A DNA stretch of 64,000 nt from Thalassomonas viridans (GTDB lineage: Bacteria > Pseudomonadota > Gammaproteobacteria > Enterobacterales > Alteromonadaceae): the NCBI RefSeq assembly GCF_000948985.2, contig NZ_CP059734.1, positions 1,154,662 to 1,218,661 on the forward strand, given 5' to 3'. The translations under genes and the position numbers were made by a program. How positions within the stretch are numbered: the first letter of the stretch is position 1; each line of letters opens with the position of its first letter. This document shows, one piece after another, positions 9,679-18,374 of this stretch. The notes beneath the pieces were generated by a model. That model ran no database searches. It was not told where the DNA came from and was given only the letters and a program-made list of their open reading frames with translations.

Positions 9679-9868
9679 CTAAATTTTAATCTAATAAAAG
9701 TATTTAGAATTAATCGCTTAAAAAGTGTTGCTGTTTTTTTCTCCTGGTATTGCAACTTATTTAACCCGGCTGTTCCTTAGATCATGCAGGATGTTTTGCT
9801 TGGGTAACAATCAACGGTTGTTCCCCGACAAGTATTCACCGGATGTTGAACTTGAAAAGGAACAGGAT

Positions 9869-10363
9869 ATGAAATCATTGGAAGTGTTGGCCCAATTTTA
9901 TCACGAACTGGGGGTTGGCGAGCTGGCGTTGGATCAGCACGGCAGAAGCAGTATCAAAATCGAATCCGATATGATACTGACGTTTGAACTGGATATAGTT
10001 AGGGATCAAATTGAACTTATCGCTATAGTGCTTAAGGGCCCGTTTGCCGATAAAGAAGCCCTGTTTTCCCGCCTGCTAAGCGAAAATTTCCGCTCTAACC
10101 TGGCCGGCGCCCGGCTGGCGCTGGATAGCGCACAAGGGCAGGTTTTGTTATGCCAGACCTTAGTTACCGAGCATATCAGTCACGCGCATTTTGAGTTGGC
10201 GGTGGCCCGGTTTGTCAGTCTTTATGAAGGTTTGGCTGATATTTTCTCTGTTCCCGAAGATGTACGTCAGTCAAGCCTGGCTGTTGATAACGCATCTAAC
10301 GCTGCTAACGAATCAGGGCGTGATGATTTTGCCGGTATGCCATTTGGCATGATTCAAGCCTAG
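9869..10363 (+). CDS. CesT/Tir-type secretion chaperone
   Basis: A small acidic protein of 164 aa with the CesT-fold pattern of type III secretion chaperones: an N-terminal helix (LAQFYHELG), a strand region with LALDQHG and IKIESDMILTFEL, then LLSENFRSNLAGARLALD, and a final helix FELAVARFVSLYEGL. The ATG at 9869 follows AAAAGGAACAGG and gives the expected family length (about 130-170 aa). It lies 10 bases before the large effector-like gene, the usual place for a dedicated chaperone. No secretion apparatus genes are in this window. The family assignment is from pattern, not a search. Confidence 0.75.
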   Translation: MKSLEVLAQFYHELGVGELALDQHGRSSIKIESDMILTFELDIVRDQIELIAIVLKGPFADKEALFSRLLSENFRSNLAGARLALDSAQGQVLLCQTLVTEHISHAHFELAVARFVSLYEGLADIFSVPEDVRQSSLAVDNASNAANESGRDDFAGMPFGMIQA

Positions 10364-10373
10364 GGAGCCTGCA

Positions 10374-12992
10374 ATGGATACTGTTAATTTAGCTTCTTCG
10401 GCACAGCATAGTGTCATAGATTCCCAGCATCTTGATGTCAAAGGCTCTTTTGATGGTAAGGCGGTTTCCCTCGCCCCTACCCCGGATATCGGCGGGCGCG
10501 AGCAGGTGACCGAGTCCGGTGCCCGGACCATGCGGGATCGTTTTATCGAATTAGTCAACTCACCCAATATCGGTGATGATATTCCCATGGAGATAGTTGA
10601 ATCTTTCATGAGTGATACTTCTTCCAACGTGGGGATAACCAAGGCAAGGGCAATTGCCGCAGAAGTGATCAAGGCAAACGGAACAATAGATGCGGCGAAA
10701 TTGGATACGGCAATTTCCCAATTGGAAAGCGATGTCGTTAATCCCAAACAGTCGCAGCGCATGGCGGCTATGCTGACCCAGTTCAAAAGCACCGAAACAT
10801 TGCAAACCGGCTTAACGGATATCTGCAAAGACACTGCCCCCAATGACGGCGCCAAGCAGGTTATCCGGGAAACCTTGGGGCTGGGCACAAACGTCGATGT
10901 CGATAAAGCGGACGCCAGGCGGGCCGCATTAACGGCCTTTATGTGTGACTTGCGCCAGGGCAGTGTCGGCAGTTGTTTTGGCACCTCTACCGCACTTATC
11001 GTTAAACACCAGAACCAGACGCAGCTTATGACGGACATGAAGTCTTTACTGGAAAATGCCTCGCTGACGCGTGGCGGCGTGGAAACCCCCATCAATATGT
11101 CGGTGAGCAGCAAGTCGCTGGAGACAAAAGTTACCATAGATGCCAATGGTCAGGTCACTAAAATGGACGGTAAAGACCTGGACGAAGCCGTCAGCTTAAT
11201 GGACAACCCCAGTTTTAAAAACGCCATGAAAGCCTCGGGCATAGCCTCTGAGGAGCAACTGCAAAAGGTTAAGGACGCCATTACCGCCCTCAATACCGAA
11301 GCGGCGGAAACCATAGAAATCAGTGCGGAAAAAATCCTTCAACAGGTGCTGCGCACAAAATACGATATCAGCGCTGAGCAGCTGGCGCAGGTAAAATCTG
11401 ATTTGGCCCAGAACAATGATATAGAAGAGAGTTTACTGGAAAAGGCCCAGAACTACGCCAAAGCCTGGACCTCGGGCCACAGCCTGGCCTCCGCCGAAAC
11501 CGACAACCGCTTGCAGCGCGCCTGGGAGTACACGATCTCCTCTATGGGGGAGCACGGTACGGCGGAAGAATTAGCCAATAACAATTTTTATAAAATGATG
11601 TTCGGCAGTGTCGATACTACGGATAAACTCAGCCTGAACGCTAAGGCCGCGGCGCTGAAAGACAACTATGACATCGAATTAAGCGATACCTTTACCGAAC
11701 AGGGGATCAGCGAAGCCCTGGTGAGCCAGATCCAGGCCAAGGTTAAGCAGCATGTCCATGTGCTTTACAATGCCGACTACCAGGCCGGCGATGCCCTTGC
11801 CGATGACGGCAATTCGGATCGCGGCGGTTTCCAGATGCACTTCTCTCCCTCCGGCGACGGCATCAGCGATTTAACCCCGGTAACCAATAAACAGCAATAT
11901 AAAGAGATGATGCAGTCGATTATCGACACCGCCGTTAACGAGTTGAAGGAAAATGCCACTTATTCGGAGGATGTTAACGCCAAGTCTTATATTAGCCAGT
12001 TGGGGGCGGATCTCAAATCCTATGCCGGACATGACGATTTTACCACCTTCAGCCAGGCGAAACTAAAATCCACGGCGCCAGAGTCCAAACAGGACAATTA
12101 TGAGCCCTGGGGTATCAAGTCCGGCGCCAATACCCGGATTACCATGCAGCGTTACTTTGAGCTGGAGGCTGAGCCGACCAAAGCCACGCTTGGCGATACG
12201 GATCAGGGGGCGACCCTGGATTCCCTGACCTTTATCGTCAACACCTTAAGATCTATGAATGATGAAAGCGCGCTGGAAAACAAGGTAGCCGCCAATGAAA
12301 ACTTCTCGGTACCGATCCAGACCGGCCATCATGCTTTTTTACTTAAACTCACCCCTGAGCTGATGTCGGCGGTCGGCTCGGATGATGATATTGCCGACTG
12401 GATGGCGGATACCTTCGGTGACGGTTATGACTTCGGGGCTGATGACTTTGACAACTATGGTACAGGCACGAAAGAGGAGATGCTGACGCATACTCGGACC
12501 ATACTTGCCAAGCTGCCTGATCTTACCGATGATTTTAAAAGGACGGTGAGCGAAGAGGCTTTACGCAGGGTAGGCCTTGAAGACGCAGATGAGGATTCAC
12601 TTAATTTCCATGATGTCGTTATTGATAATATCATGGCCGTGATGAATGAATACTTTCATGATTATTCATCCACTCATAGTGAAAGCGGCCAGCTAACTGT
12701 GAGTCAGTTAAGCAATTCAGATCACCTGGCCAGCGATTTGCTCGATGACGCTATCTGGCAGTCGCGTGATGACTTGGGGGATATGATCCCGGACGAAAAT
12801 ACGGTTATAGTGGCAGACACCAACTGGGGCAACGGCGACAACCATAAACAGTTCGGTTATAGCGTAAGTCCGCATACCGGCGCCGTGAAATTTGTACAAG
12901 TGGACGAACAAGGACAGATCAGCACCAAAGAAGCAGACAAGTGGTTTTCCGAGTCCACTTCTATTCTTACAGACATCAGCCAGTATAGCTAG
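10374..12992 (+). CDS. Large putative secreted effector with papain-like cysteine peptidase signature
   Basis: An acidic protein of 872 aa without a Sec signal; its first 20 residues are Ser/Ala/Gln-rich, as in type III secretion signals. Residues 194-203 (RQGSVGSCFG) match the papain active-site block, with oxyanion Gln195 and nucleophile Cys201. A His pair at 652-653 (TGHHAF) and Asn817-Trp818-Gly (DTNWGNGDN) occupy the order and local motifs expected for the catalytic His and Asn. Between Cys and His there is a roughly 440-residue, largely helical insertion. It is encoded between a CesT-like chaperone (10-base gap) and a 173-aa protein (8-base gap). Substrate and secretion route are inferred only. 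Confidence 0.65.
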   Translation: MDTVNLASSAQHSVIDSQHLDVKGSFDGKAVSLAPTPDIGGREQVTESGARTMRDRFIELVNSPNIGDDIPMEIVESFMSDTSSNVGITKARAIAAEVIKANGTIDAAKLDTAISQLESDVVNPKQSQRMAAMLTQFKSTETLQTGLTDICKDTAPNDGAKQVIRETLGLGTNVDVDKADARRAALTAFMCDLRQGSVGSCFGTSTALIVKHQNQTQLMTDMKSLLENASLTRGGVETPINMSVSSKSLETKVTIDANGQVTKMDGKDLDEAVSLMDNPSFKNAMKASGIASEEQLQKVKDAITALNTEAAETIEISAEKILQQVLRTKYDISAEQLAQVKSDLAQNNDIEESLLEKAQNYAKAWTSGHSLASAETDNRLQRAWEYTISSMGEHGTAEELANNNFYKMMFGSVDTTDKLSLNAKAAALKDNYDIELSDTFTEQGISEALVSQIQAKVKQHVHVLYNADYQAGDALADDGNSDRGGFQMHFSPSGDGISDLTPVTNKQQYKEMMQSIIDTAVNELKENATYSEDVNAKSYISQLGADLKSYAGHDDFTTFSQAKLKSTAPESKQDNYEPWGIKSGANTRITMQRYFELEAEPTKATLGDTDQGATLDSLTFIVNTLRSMNDESALENKVAANENFSVPIQTGHHAFLLKLTPELMSAVGSDDDIADWMADTFGDGYDFGADDFDNYGTGTKEEMLTHTRTILAKLPDLTDDFKRTVSEEALRRVGLEDADEDSLNFHDVVIDNIMAVMNEYFHDYSSTHSESGQLTVSQLSNSDHLASDLLDDAIWQSRDDLGDMIPDENTVIVADTNWGNGDNHKQFGYSVSPHTGAVKFVQVDEQGQISTKEADKWFSESTSILTDISQYS

Positions 12993-13000
12993 GAGGCATA

Positions 13001-13522
13001 ATGCAACAACTACAAACTCAATGGCAAGTTGCCGATACGTTTTTTACCGGTGAGAGTGAATCAGGTACAAAAGGAAAATCGTTATTTGCTGTCCGGGCGA
13101 ACGGCAAGGCTTATACGGATATCGGTCAATTGCTGCAAGACTACCCTTGCCTGAGGCAAGCCGACGTTGCCGGGGTCTGTGCCCAGATCATGCTGTTTTT
13201 ACATAAGGGAGAGCAAGACAGGGTGATTATGGATGCCGGGCGCTTTAAGCAGGGCTATCAGTCCCGTTTATTGCAGGAGCGGCTGGATCCCGGTCTTGCG
13301 CCTTTGTATCGCCAGCACCCGGAATTTGATGTCAGCCGTATCCGGCCGCCGCAATGGCAACACAACCTGCTCAGCTTCTTTTTTGTCGACCATACCAGTC
13401 GCTTGCCTTATAGCATGTCTTACCAATATCAGGCGGACGTTATACAGGGACATGAGTCAATAAACCAGGGCCAGGTTGAAGGTGCCCGGGCTTTTGAATG
13501 TCACCTGCTGGCAAGCCTGTAG
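13001..13522 (+). CDS. Unknown protein in effector operon
   Basis: A soluble protein of 173 aa, starting 8 bases after the effector-like gene with AGGAGG as ribosome site. I recognise no family. It has no signal peptide or membrane segment. The central region is rich in Gln, Arg and Leu, and there is a hydrophobic LLSFFFVD stretch near residue 125. Position suggests a co-expressed partner: a second effector, a self-protection factor or an accessory chaperone; none can be chosen from sequence. Confidence 0.7.
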   Translation: MQQLQTQWQVADTFFTGESESGTKGKSLFAVRANGKAYTDIGQLLQDYPCLRQADVAGVCAQIMLFLHKGEQDRVIMDAGRFKQGYQSRLLQERLDPGLAPLYRQHPEFDVSRIRPPQWQHNLLSFFFVDHTSRLPYSMSYQYQADVIQGHESINQGQVEGARAFECHLLASL

Positions 13523-13665
13523 CAGACATGAACCGAGCTGTCTCTTAGTGCCCGGCTGCGGTTGCCTTGTATCTGGAAAACAGTACAACTACAATTTGGA
13601 TTGATACGTCGGTTAAAGTGACGTTTGAAAATATAACCACATGATTGTATAAGAGAACTTCTCTG

Positions 13666-13872
13666 ATGATTGAACTTAAGATACAAGCGGTTGGTGCCGG
13701 GCTGGGGGTGGAGCTGCCACAGGAAGTGCTTGATCAGCTACAGGCGAGCGAAGGAGAAACCATCTTCCTGGAATATATGTGTGACGGCAGCTATCAGCTG
13801 GTGAAACACGATGAAGAACTGGCTGAGCGCATCAGCCTGATCGATGGCCAGATGCATGAGGAAGACGCCTGA
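13666..13872 (+). CDS. AbrB/MazE-like small DNA-binding protein
   Basis: A 68-aa protein with the SpoVT/AbrB swapped-hairpin pattern: a strand, then GLGVELPQEVLDQLQASEGETIFLEY, then a second strand and an acidic tail. MazE-type antitoxins and small transition regulators share this fold. The ATG at 13666 fits the fold better than the TTG at 13645. No toxin of PemK/MazF, Doc or PIN type follows; the next gene is DUF1643. It is therefore an orphan antitoxin-like regulator or an autonomous regulator. Confidence 0.65.
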   Translation: MIELKIQAVGAGLGVELPQEVLDQLQASEGETIFLEYMCDGSYQLVKHDEELAERISLIDGQMHEEDA

Positions 13873-13882
13873 AAGCCCGGTG

Positions 13883-14356
13883 ATGGCAAGAAGTGCGGTA
13901 TTTTCCCCATGCCGCAGATATCGTTATCAATTAGGGCGTGAATGGTCTGGTGGCGGCAAAACGTGCGTCTTTATTGGTTTGAATCCGTCAAAAGCAGACG
14001 AAACCAGGGATGATCCGACGATTCGCCGGTGTATCCGCTATGCCCGGGAGTGGGGTTATGACCGTTTGGTTATGGTTAATCTGTTCGCCTATCGCAGCAC
14101 TAAGCCGGCTTGGTTGGCACGGGCGGATAATCCGGTAGGAGAGGAAAATAACAAGTATCTGCTGAAAGTGTGCCGAAGTGCCGATTTGCTTATCGCAGCC
14201 TGGGGCAATCACGGAGCTCTGCACAGGCGCGATCAAGCCGTAAAACAACTATTGTCCGAATTCGTTATCAAGTGTCTGAAACTCACCAAGCTGGGCCATC
14301 CGGCCCACCCGCTGTTCTTGCCGAAAAGCGTCAAGCCGGTTGCTTTTCAATATTAG
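13883..14356 (+). CDS. DUF1643 domain protein
   Basis: A protein of 157 aa typical of DUF1643: the RYRYQLGREW opening, FIGLNPSKADETRDDPTIRRC near residue 30, YDRLVMVNLFAYRST, an AAWGNHG strand and the final GHPAHPLFL. The family is widespread, often near mobile or phage-related DNA, and has no proven function; the fold resembles uracil-DNA-glycosylase-like domains, which is only suggestive. It starts 10 bases after the AbrB-like gene and probably shares its transcript. Confidence 0.82.
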   Translation: MARSAVFSPCRRYRYQLGREWSGGGKTCVFIGLNPSKADETRDDPTIRRCIRYAREWGYDRLVMVNLFAYRSTKPAWLARADNPVGEENNKYLLKVCRSADLLIAAWGNHGALHRRDQAVKQLLSEFVIKCLKLTKLGHPAHPLFLPKSVKPVAFQY

Positions 14357-14363
14357 TAACTGC

Positions 14364-15485
14364 TTAGCAGCTGCAGCCGAAACATTTACATTCCATTTTA
14401 CGTGCCCTGCCCTCGGTATACCATTCGGTATGGGATGCCTCATGAGCCAAAGTAGCAGCCAGATCGCAGCATTTGCTGTGGTTAAATGCTTCTTTGCCTA
14501 TTTCTATGTACCAGGAGGCCGGGAAGGTCCAGCCGCACAGGCCCAGATCCGGCACATAGTCGTATCTCAGTTTACGCAGGGCGGTTTTGATCAGCAGTTT
14601 GCCCAGCCAGCTGAGGTAGCTGCAGCTGGAGACGGTCGCAATGGCCGTGGCAATTGCCGTATGCATCTGGGCTTCTTTTGCCGCCGGAAATCCCTTGAGT
14701 TTATATCTTTGCACGGCTAAAGACCGGACACTGGATATGGGCATAGCGTCTACCCGTTTATTCTGGCTATTACGCTGCTGCAGCACATGGGTTAATTCGT
14801 GGGCCAGCAGCCACTTTCCCGCAAAACTGCCGGGATTGAATTTGCCGCTGTTGAGATAGATATGATTACCGCTGGCAAAAGCTTCGGCATTGAGTTGTCG
14901 GGTCATTTTTACCGCCTGCCCGTCGGTGTGAATACGCACCTGGCTAAAAGAGTGACCAAAGCGTGCTTCCATTTCCCGCCTGAGCCGCCCGGGCAGTTTG
15001 TTACCGCCGCCTTGTTTCAGCTGTGATTTCAAGGCAGGCGTTACCTCACTCTGGCCGCCATCCTGCGCTTTCTTTTGCACCATCTGGCCGCTGTCGTCAT
15101 CGTCTTCAATGTTGGCCGCCGATGAACAGGTGGCGCCTGAAATTCCCTTGGCCTGGATGGCGACATTATCGGTAGCTTCATACTCTTCGTTTGCCGGGCT
15201 TGCTTGCCCCGGCTCCTGTCGGGCAACAGGCTTGTTCATCACATGGTCTGCAACCCGGTCGGCTTCCCGTTCATAGGCATTTGCGGATGTGTTAGCCGTT
15301 TCCTGTTGCCTGCTTAGGACCGGGGTATGGGAGGCCGTCAGTAACGGGCTCATTTCCCGGCCGGTGAGAATGCCGCGCAGAAGCGACCTGATTTTACGGC
15401 TATGGCCGGGTTTTGGCCTGGAGCGGTTTTTCACTTTTCCGGGAGCAAAAGTTCTGGCTTGTGGTGTCGTTGCAAATGTGAGCAT
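14364..15485 (-). CDS. DUF4157 (eCIS-core) putative metallopeptidase with Cys-rich tail
   Basis: A protein of 373 aa from the ATG at 15485, which follows AAGGAG at good spacing (an in-frame ATG at 15584 lacks one). The DUF4157 domain spans about residues 165-240: MEARFGHSFSQVRIHTD, LNAEAFASGNHIYL and the zinc motif HELTH (229-233). A second HExxH-type motif, HEASH (348-352), lies near the C-terminus, followed by a Cys-rich end (ECKCFGCSC). YEREADRVADHVM at 71-83 is also standard for this family. DUF4157 proteins are associated with extracellular contractile injection systems and toxin polyproteins, but no such genes are nearby. Confidence 0.78.
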   Translation of the reverse strand: MLTFATTPQARTFAPGKVKNRSRPKPGHSRKIRSLLRGILTGREMSPLLTASHTPVLSRQQETANTSANAYEREADRVADHVMNKPVARQEPGQASPANEEYEATDNVAIQAKGISGATCSSAANIEDDDDSGQMVQKKAQDGGQSEVTPALKSQLKQGGGNKLPGRLRREMEARFGHSFSQVRIHTDGQAVKMTRQLNAEAFASGNHIYLNSGKFNPGSFAGKWLLAHELTHVLQQRNSQNKRVDAMPISSVRSLAVQRYKLKGFPAAKEAQMHTAIATAIATVSSCSYLSWLGKLLIKTALRKLRYDYVPDLGLCGWTFPASWYIEIGKEAFNHSKCCDLAATLAHEASHTEWYTEGRARKMECKCFGCSC

Positions 15486-15804
15486 GCCCAGTCTCCTTCG
15501 CTGCATAACAGCTGTCGCTGACGAGTCTGAAAACTTTCCTGTCAAGAAAACCGGCTGCAAACGCTGTTTATTGCAGCCTTGCATTGCTTTGCAAGGTAAA
15601 ATTTAGGTCATAGCGGACAATAATACCAACGAAGATAAAAGCGATTATTAAGTAAATTATCGGTGCCGACAGAAAGCCACTGAAAACACAAGCTTTTAAT
15701 TTGATGAACAGGTTTTCGCCAGGTGCTGTTTTTTAGTTAAGCCTTGCTTCCCCGTGTACTTTTTTGCATATTACACTTTATTAATATCATGTTAAGGAAA
15801 ATAC

Positions 15805-16419
15805 TTGCTGTTACTTGAAAATGTTTCTAAGTCTTATCAAAAAAATCAGGTTATCAATAACTTAACCTATAGGTTTGATGAAGACCGTTATTGTATCACA
15901 GGCCCTAACGGCAGCGGTAAAACCACTTTGCTGATGTTGGCGGCGGGCCTGGAAATGGTCAGCTCAGGGCGGATAATCTTAGACGGTGCCCCGGTTTATT
16001 CTGCTTTGGCCAAACGCCGTTTGGGGATTTCTTCCGACAAGATTTTACTGCCGGATTTCCTGACGCCGCAACAATTGCTGGAGTTCCACTGTGCGCAGCA
16101 TCATCGCCGTTTTCCGGAAGATCTCATTGAGATGCTGGACTTTGCCGGCCAGCTGACAACCCGGGTGTCAGCTCTATCCCTCGGTAATTTAAAAAAGATT
16201 TCCCTGATGCTGGCGTTGGTGCATGAACCTGAATATTTGTTGCTGGACGAGCCGACTACGGGCCTGGATCATCAAAGCCGGGATTGGTTTTTGGACTATC
16301 TCGATAATTATCCGGGAAGGATCATAGTCACCAGCCATGAAGAAAGCTTTACCGCCAACGAGTATTACCTGAGGGTATTGCTCAGCGAGTTAAACCAATA
16401 CGGCGGCCGGGTAGCATGA
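15805..16419 (+). CDS. ABC transporter ATP-binding protein
   Basis: An ATPase of 204 aa from a TTG start after AAGGAAAA. It has Walker A GPNGSGKTT (about residues 35-43), a divergent signature (LSLGNLKK in place of LSGGQ) and Walker B YLLLDEPTTGLD, then a His-containing TSHEES switch. The next gene overlaps by four bases (ATGA) and encodes the membrane partner. The pair looks like a small exporter of the type that moves peptides or confers self-protection; the substrate is unknown. Confidence 0.87.
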   Translation: MLLLENVSKSYQKNQVINNLTYRFDEDRYCITGPNGSGKTTLLMLAAGLEMVSSGRIILDGAPVYSALAKRRLGISSDKILLPDFLTPQQLLEFHCAQHHRRFPEDLIEMLDFAGQLTTRVSALSLGNLKKISLMLALVHEPEYLLLDEPTTGLDHQSRDWFLDYLDNYPGRIIVTSHEESFTANEYYLRVLLSELNQYGGRVA

Positions 16420-17528
16420 GCCGGTATTTTAAACTCAGGGGCCAGATTTATTATCATGAACTAAAACGTATGCTGGCATCGGTTAGCCAGCTGTTTACTT
16501 TTCTGATGATGATACTCTACCTGGCCATTCCGGCATCGGTGCTCACCGCCCTGGTATCCTTAAGCGTGATAGCGGATACCGATACCCCGACAGATCAGCG
16601 TATTCTTTATCAGTGGGGTTATTTCATCCTGGTTTACGTTATGCTCAGCATCCAGAAAAACGCCATATTGGCGCAAAGTTACCGCCCCTATATGGCCAGC
16701 CTGCTGATCCCGGCCGGGCAAAAGCACAGCGCCACATTTTTGCTGACCCTGGCCGCCGGCAACCTGCCCTTATTGGCGCCGGTATTTTTGCTGGGTTATA
16801 TTCCCGACTGGCAGACCTTTACCACCCAGCTGCATTTTCCGCTGTTTGCGCTTTCAGTTCTGGTTATTGCGTGGATCAGCCTGAAAAATAAGGCATTTCC
16901 CTGGTTAACCTTATGCCTGGCGCCCCTGCTGCTCCATGTTGGCTCAAGTCATTATCCCGTCGGCGCCATTGCCCTTAATAGCTGCGTATTGGCGCTGTTG
17001 CTGGCGGAGGCGGTTTTTGAACCTTTGCTCCTTATCAACCGGCAGCGCCAGCGGATGCGGCATTACTGGCAGATACGCTGGATTGCCATTTTACAAAAAC
17101 CTGCCAATCTTACCGGCCGGATATATTTTTGTACCTTGTTTCTTGCCCTGGTAGCTTATGTGCAATATAAAATGGTGCTTGAGGCAAATGCTTATATCCA
17201 GATCCTGGTTTGCTGGGTGTTGGCCCTGGTCATAGGCTCTTATCAATTCGACAATGAAGCCTTTTACCGTAAATATCACCATTACCTGGCCGGTTTGTTA
17301 AACCGGCCGCGCAGCCGTTATCTGCAGGATATGCTGCCGGCTGTTTTTATGGCCTTTGTTGCCGGTCTCGCCATGACTTCGGGTTTGAATTTTTCCGGTG
17401 AAATGTTAGTGCTCCTGCCCTTAGGCGTACTGCTTACTGTTGTCGGCGTAACTAAGTTTTACCGTAATTTTTTCATTTTACCCAGCCTGTTTTATGCCCT
17501 GTTCCTGTTCAGGCTTAAACTGGCTTAA
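16416..17528 (+). CDS. ABC transporter permease-like membrane protein
   Basis: A polytopic membrane protein of 370 aa with roughly ten hydrophobic segments and no recognisable soluble domain. Its ATG overlaps the ATPase stop (ATGA), which is the main evidence that it is the permease partner. The sequence is too diverged for me to name a family. The gene ends just before the 49-bp tandem repeat. Confidence 0.75.
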   Translation: MSRYFKLRGQIYYHELKRMLASVSQLFTFLMMILYLAIPASVLTALVSLSVIADTDTPTDQRILYQWGYFILVYVMLSIQKNAILAQSYRPYMASLLIPAGQKHSATFLLTLAAGNLPLLAPVFLLGYIPDWQTFTTQLHFPLFALSVLVIAWISLKNKAFPWLTLCLAPLLLHVGSSHYPVGAIALNSCVLALLLAEAVFEPLLLINRQRQRMRHYWQIRWIAILQKPANLTGRIYFCTLFLALVAYVQYKMVLEANAYIQILVCWVLALVIGSYQFDNEAFYRKYHHYLAGLLNRPRSRYLQDMLPAVFMAFVAGLAMTSGLNFSGEMLVLLPLGVLLTVVGVTKFYRNFFILPSLFYALFLFRLKLA

Positions 17529-17602
17529 TTGCAGGTAAGGTTGTTTCGTTATTCCTGCACATCCATGTACTTACGGCACAACATTCGTCCGTGAAGCCGC
17601 TC

Positions 17603-17718
17603 CATACCATACATCCGGCACCGCCGCTCCTTTGCTTCCATGCAACCGCGGCATACCATACATCCTGTACCGCCGCTCCTTTGCTTCCATGCAACCGCGG
17701 CATACCATACATCCTGTA
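17603..17718 (+). repeat. 49-bp tandem repeat, about 2.3 copies
   Basis: Copies begin at 17603, 17652 and 17701, each opening with CATACCATACATCC and, in the full copies, continuing with CCGCCGCTCCTTTGCTTCCATG. The second full copy is nearly identical to the first (GG versus TGT near base 15). Period 49 is not a multiple of three, so it is unlikely to be coding. Confidence 0.85.
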
Positions 17719-17784
17719 TATAACAAAAACGCTGCAACCGGTTCCCGGCTGCGGCGTTTCGGCATTTGTACCGGAAACTTTACT

Positions 17785-17990
17785 TTAGGTTTCGGTCACC
17801 GGCTCACGCAAAGGGCCATATTCGCACGGCAGGCGTTCGTTATCTTCCAGCAAAGCCATAAAGTCTTTCCTGACGGGAACACAAGCCGTGTACTCGGCAA
17901 TTGCCCGTGAATTTAACAGCGGCGGCTTACCTAGGATCCGGGCGGCCCTTTCGCTCAGTTGCGCCTGGCGGTTGTGGCGGGCGAGAAATT
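17785..17990 (-). pseudogene. Possible 3' remnant of an unidentified gene
   Basis: On the minus strand, about 65 codons stay open and end in TAA at 17785-17787. The composition is protein-like (AEYTACVPVRKDFMALLEDN). A stop codon immediately upstream near 17990 and the lack of a start suggest a 3' fragment. I do not recognise it; it overlaps the AMP-binding remnant on the other strand, so one of the two may be chance. Confidence 0.3.
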
Positions 17991-18240
17991 AAGTCCGGCG
18001 CTGGCAACAGGTTTTCCCCAAAGTGCCTTTGCTTGATGGCTACGGTACGACGGAAGCAAACGCCATCTTTATTTCCAACACGGTGCAGAACTCACGGCCC
18101 GGCGGCCTGGGCAACCCCCTGTCCGGTTATGAAGTGCAGCTGCTAAACCCGGATCATATCCCGGTTGGCGACGGCGAAAGCGGCGATCTCTTTATCCGGG
18201 ATGCGGACGGTTTAGTATTTCCTCCAGGCGCTGCACGCCG
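17936..18240 (+). pseudogene. Fragment of an AMP-binding (ANL) adenylation enzyme
   Basis: Two frames together give a recognisable piece of an adenylate-forming enzyme. First comes LRLAVVAGEKLSPALAT. After a shift near 18010 come VPLLDGYGTTEANAIF (the motif A5-like YGTTE) and GLGNPLSGYEVQLLNPD, then GESGDLF. The N-terminal half and the C-terminal catalytic Lys domain are missing. It is a decayed remnant with at least one frameshift. Confidence 0.65.
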
Positions 18241-18374
18241 ACTTTCCCGGTTATGTCGGCAACTGGTTGGGGACTTTTCCCGAATCACATTTTACATCTT
18301 AACTTATATTAGACATAGATATTAGGCATACAGGGACGGGCAAATACGGCACTGAATCGCCCGCCCTTTTACCT

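Noticed and set aside
10313..11146. Long minus-strand frame (277 codons) inside the effector gene
   Set aside because: It is antisense to the coherent 872-aa frame, which has clear chaperone-effector context and a papain-like block; composition is that of a complement of a Ser/Ala-rich gene.
17515..17765. Repetitive minus-strand frames (MYGMPRLHGSKGAA-type)
   Set aside because: They only translate the 49-bp tandem repeat, whose period is not a multiple of three, so three frames give similar peptides.
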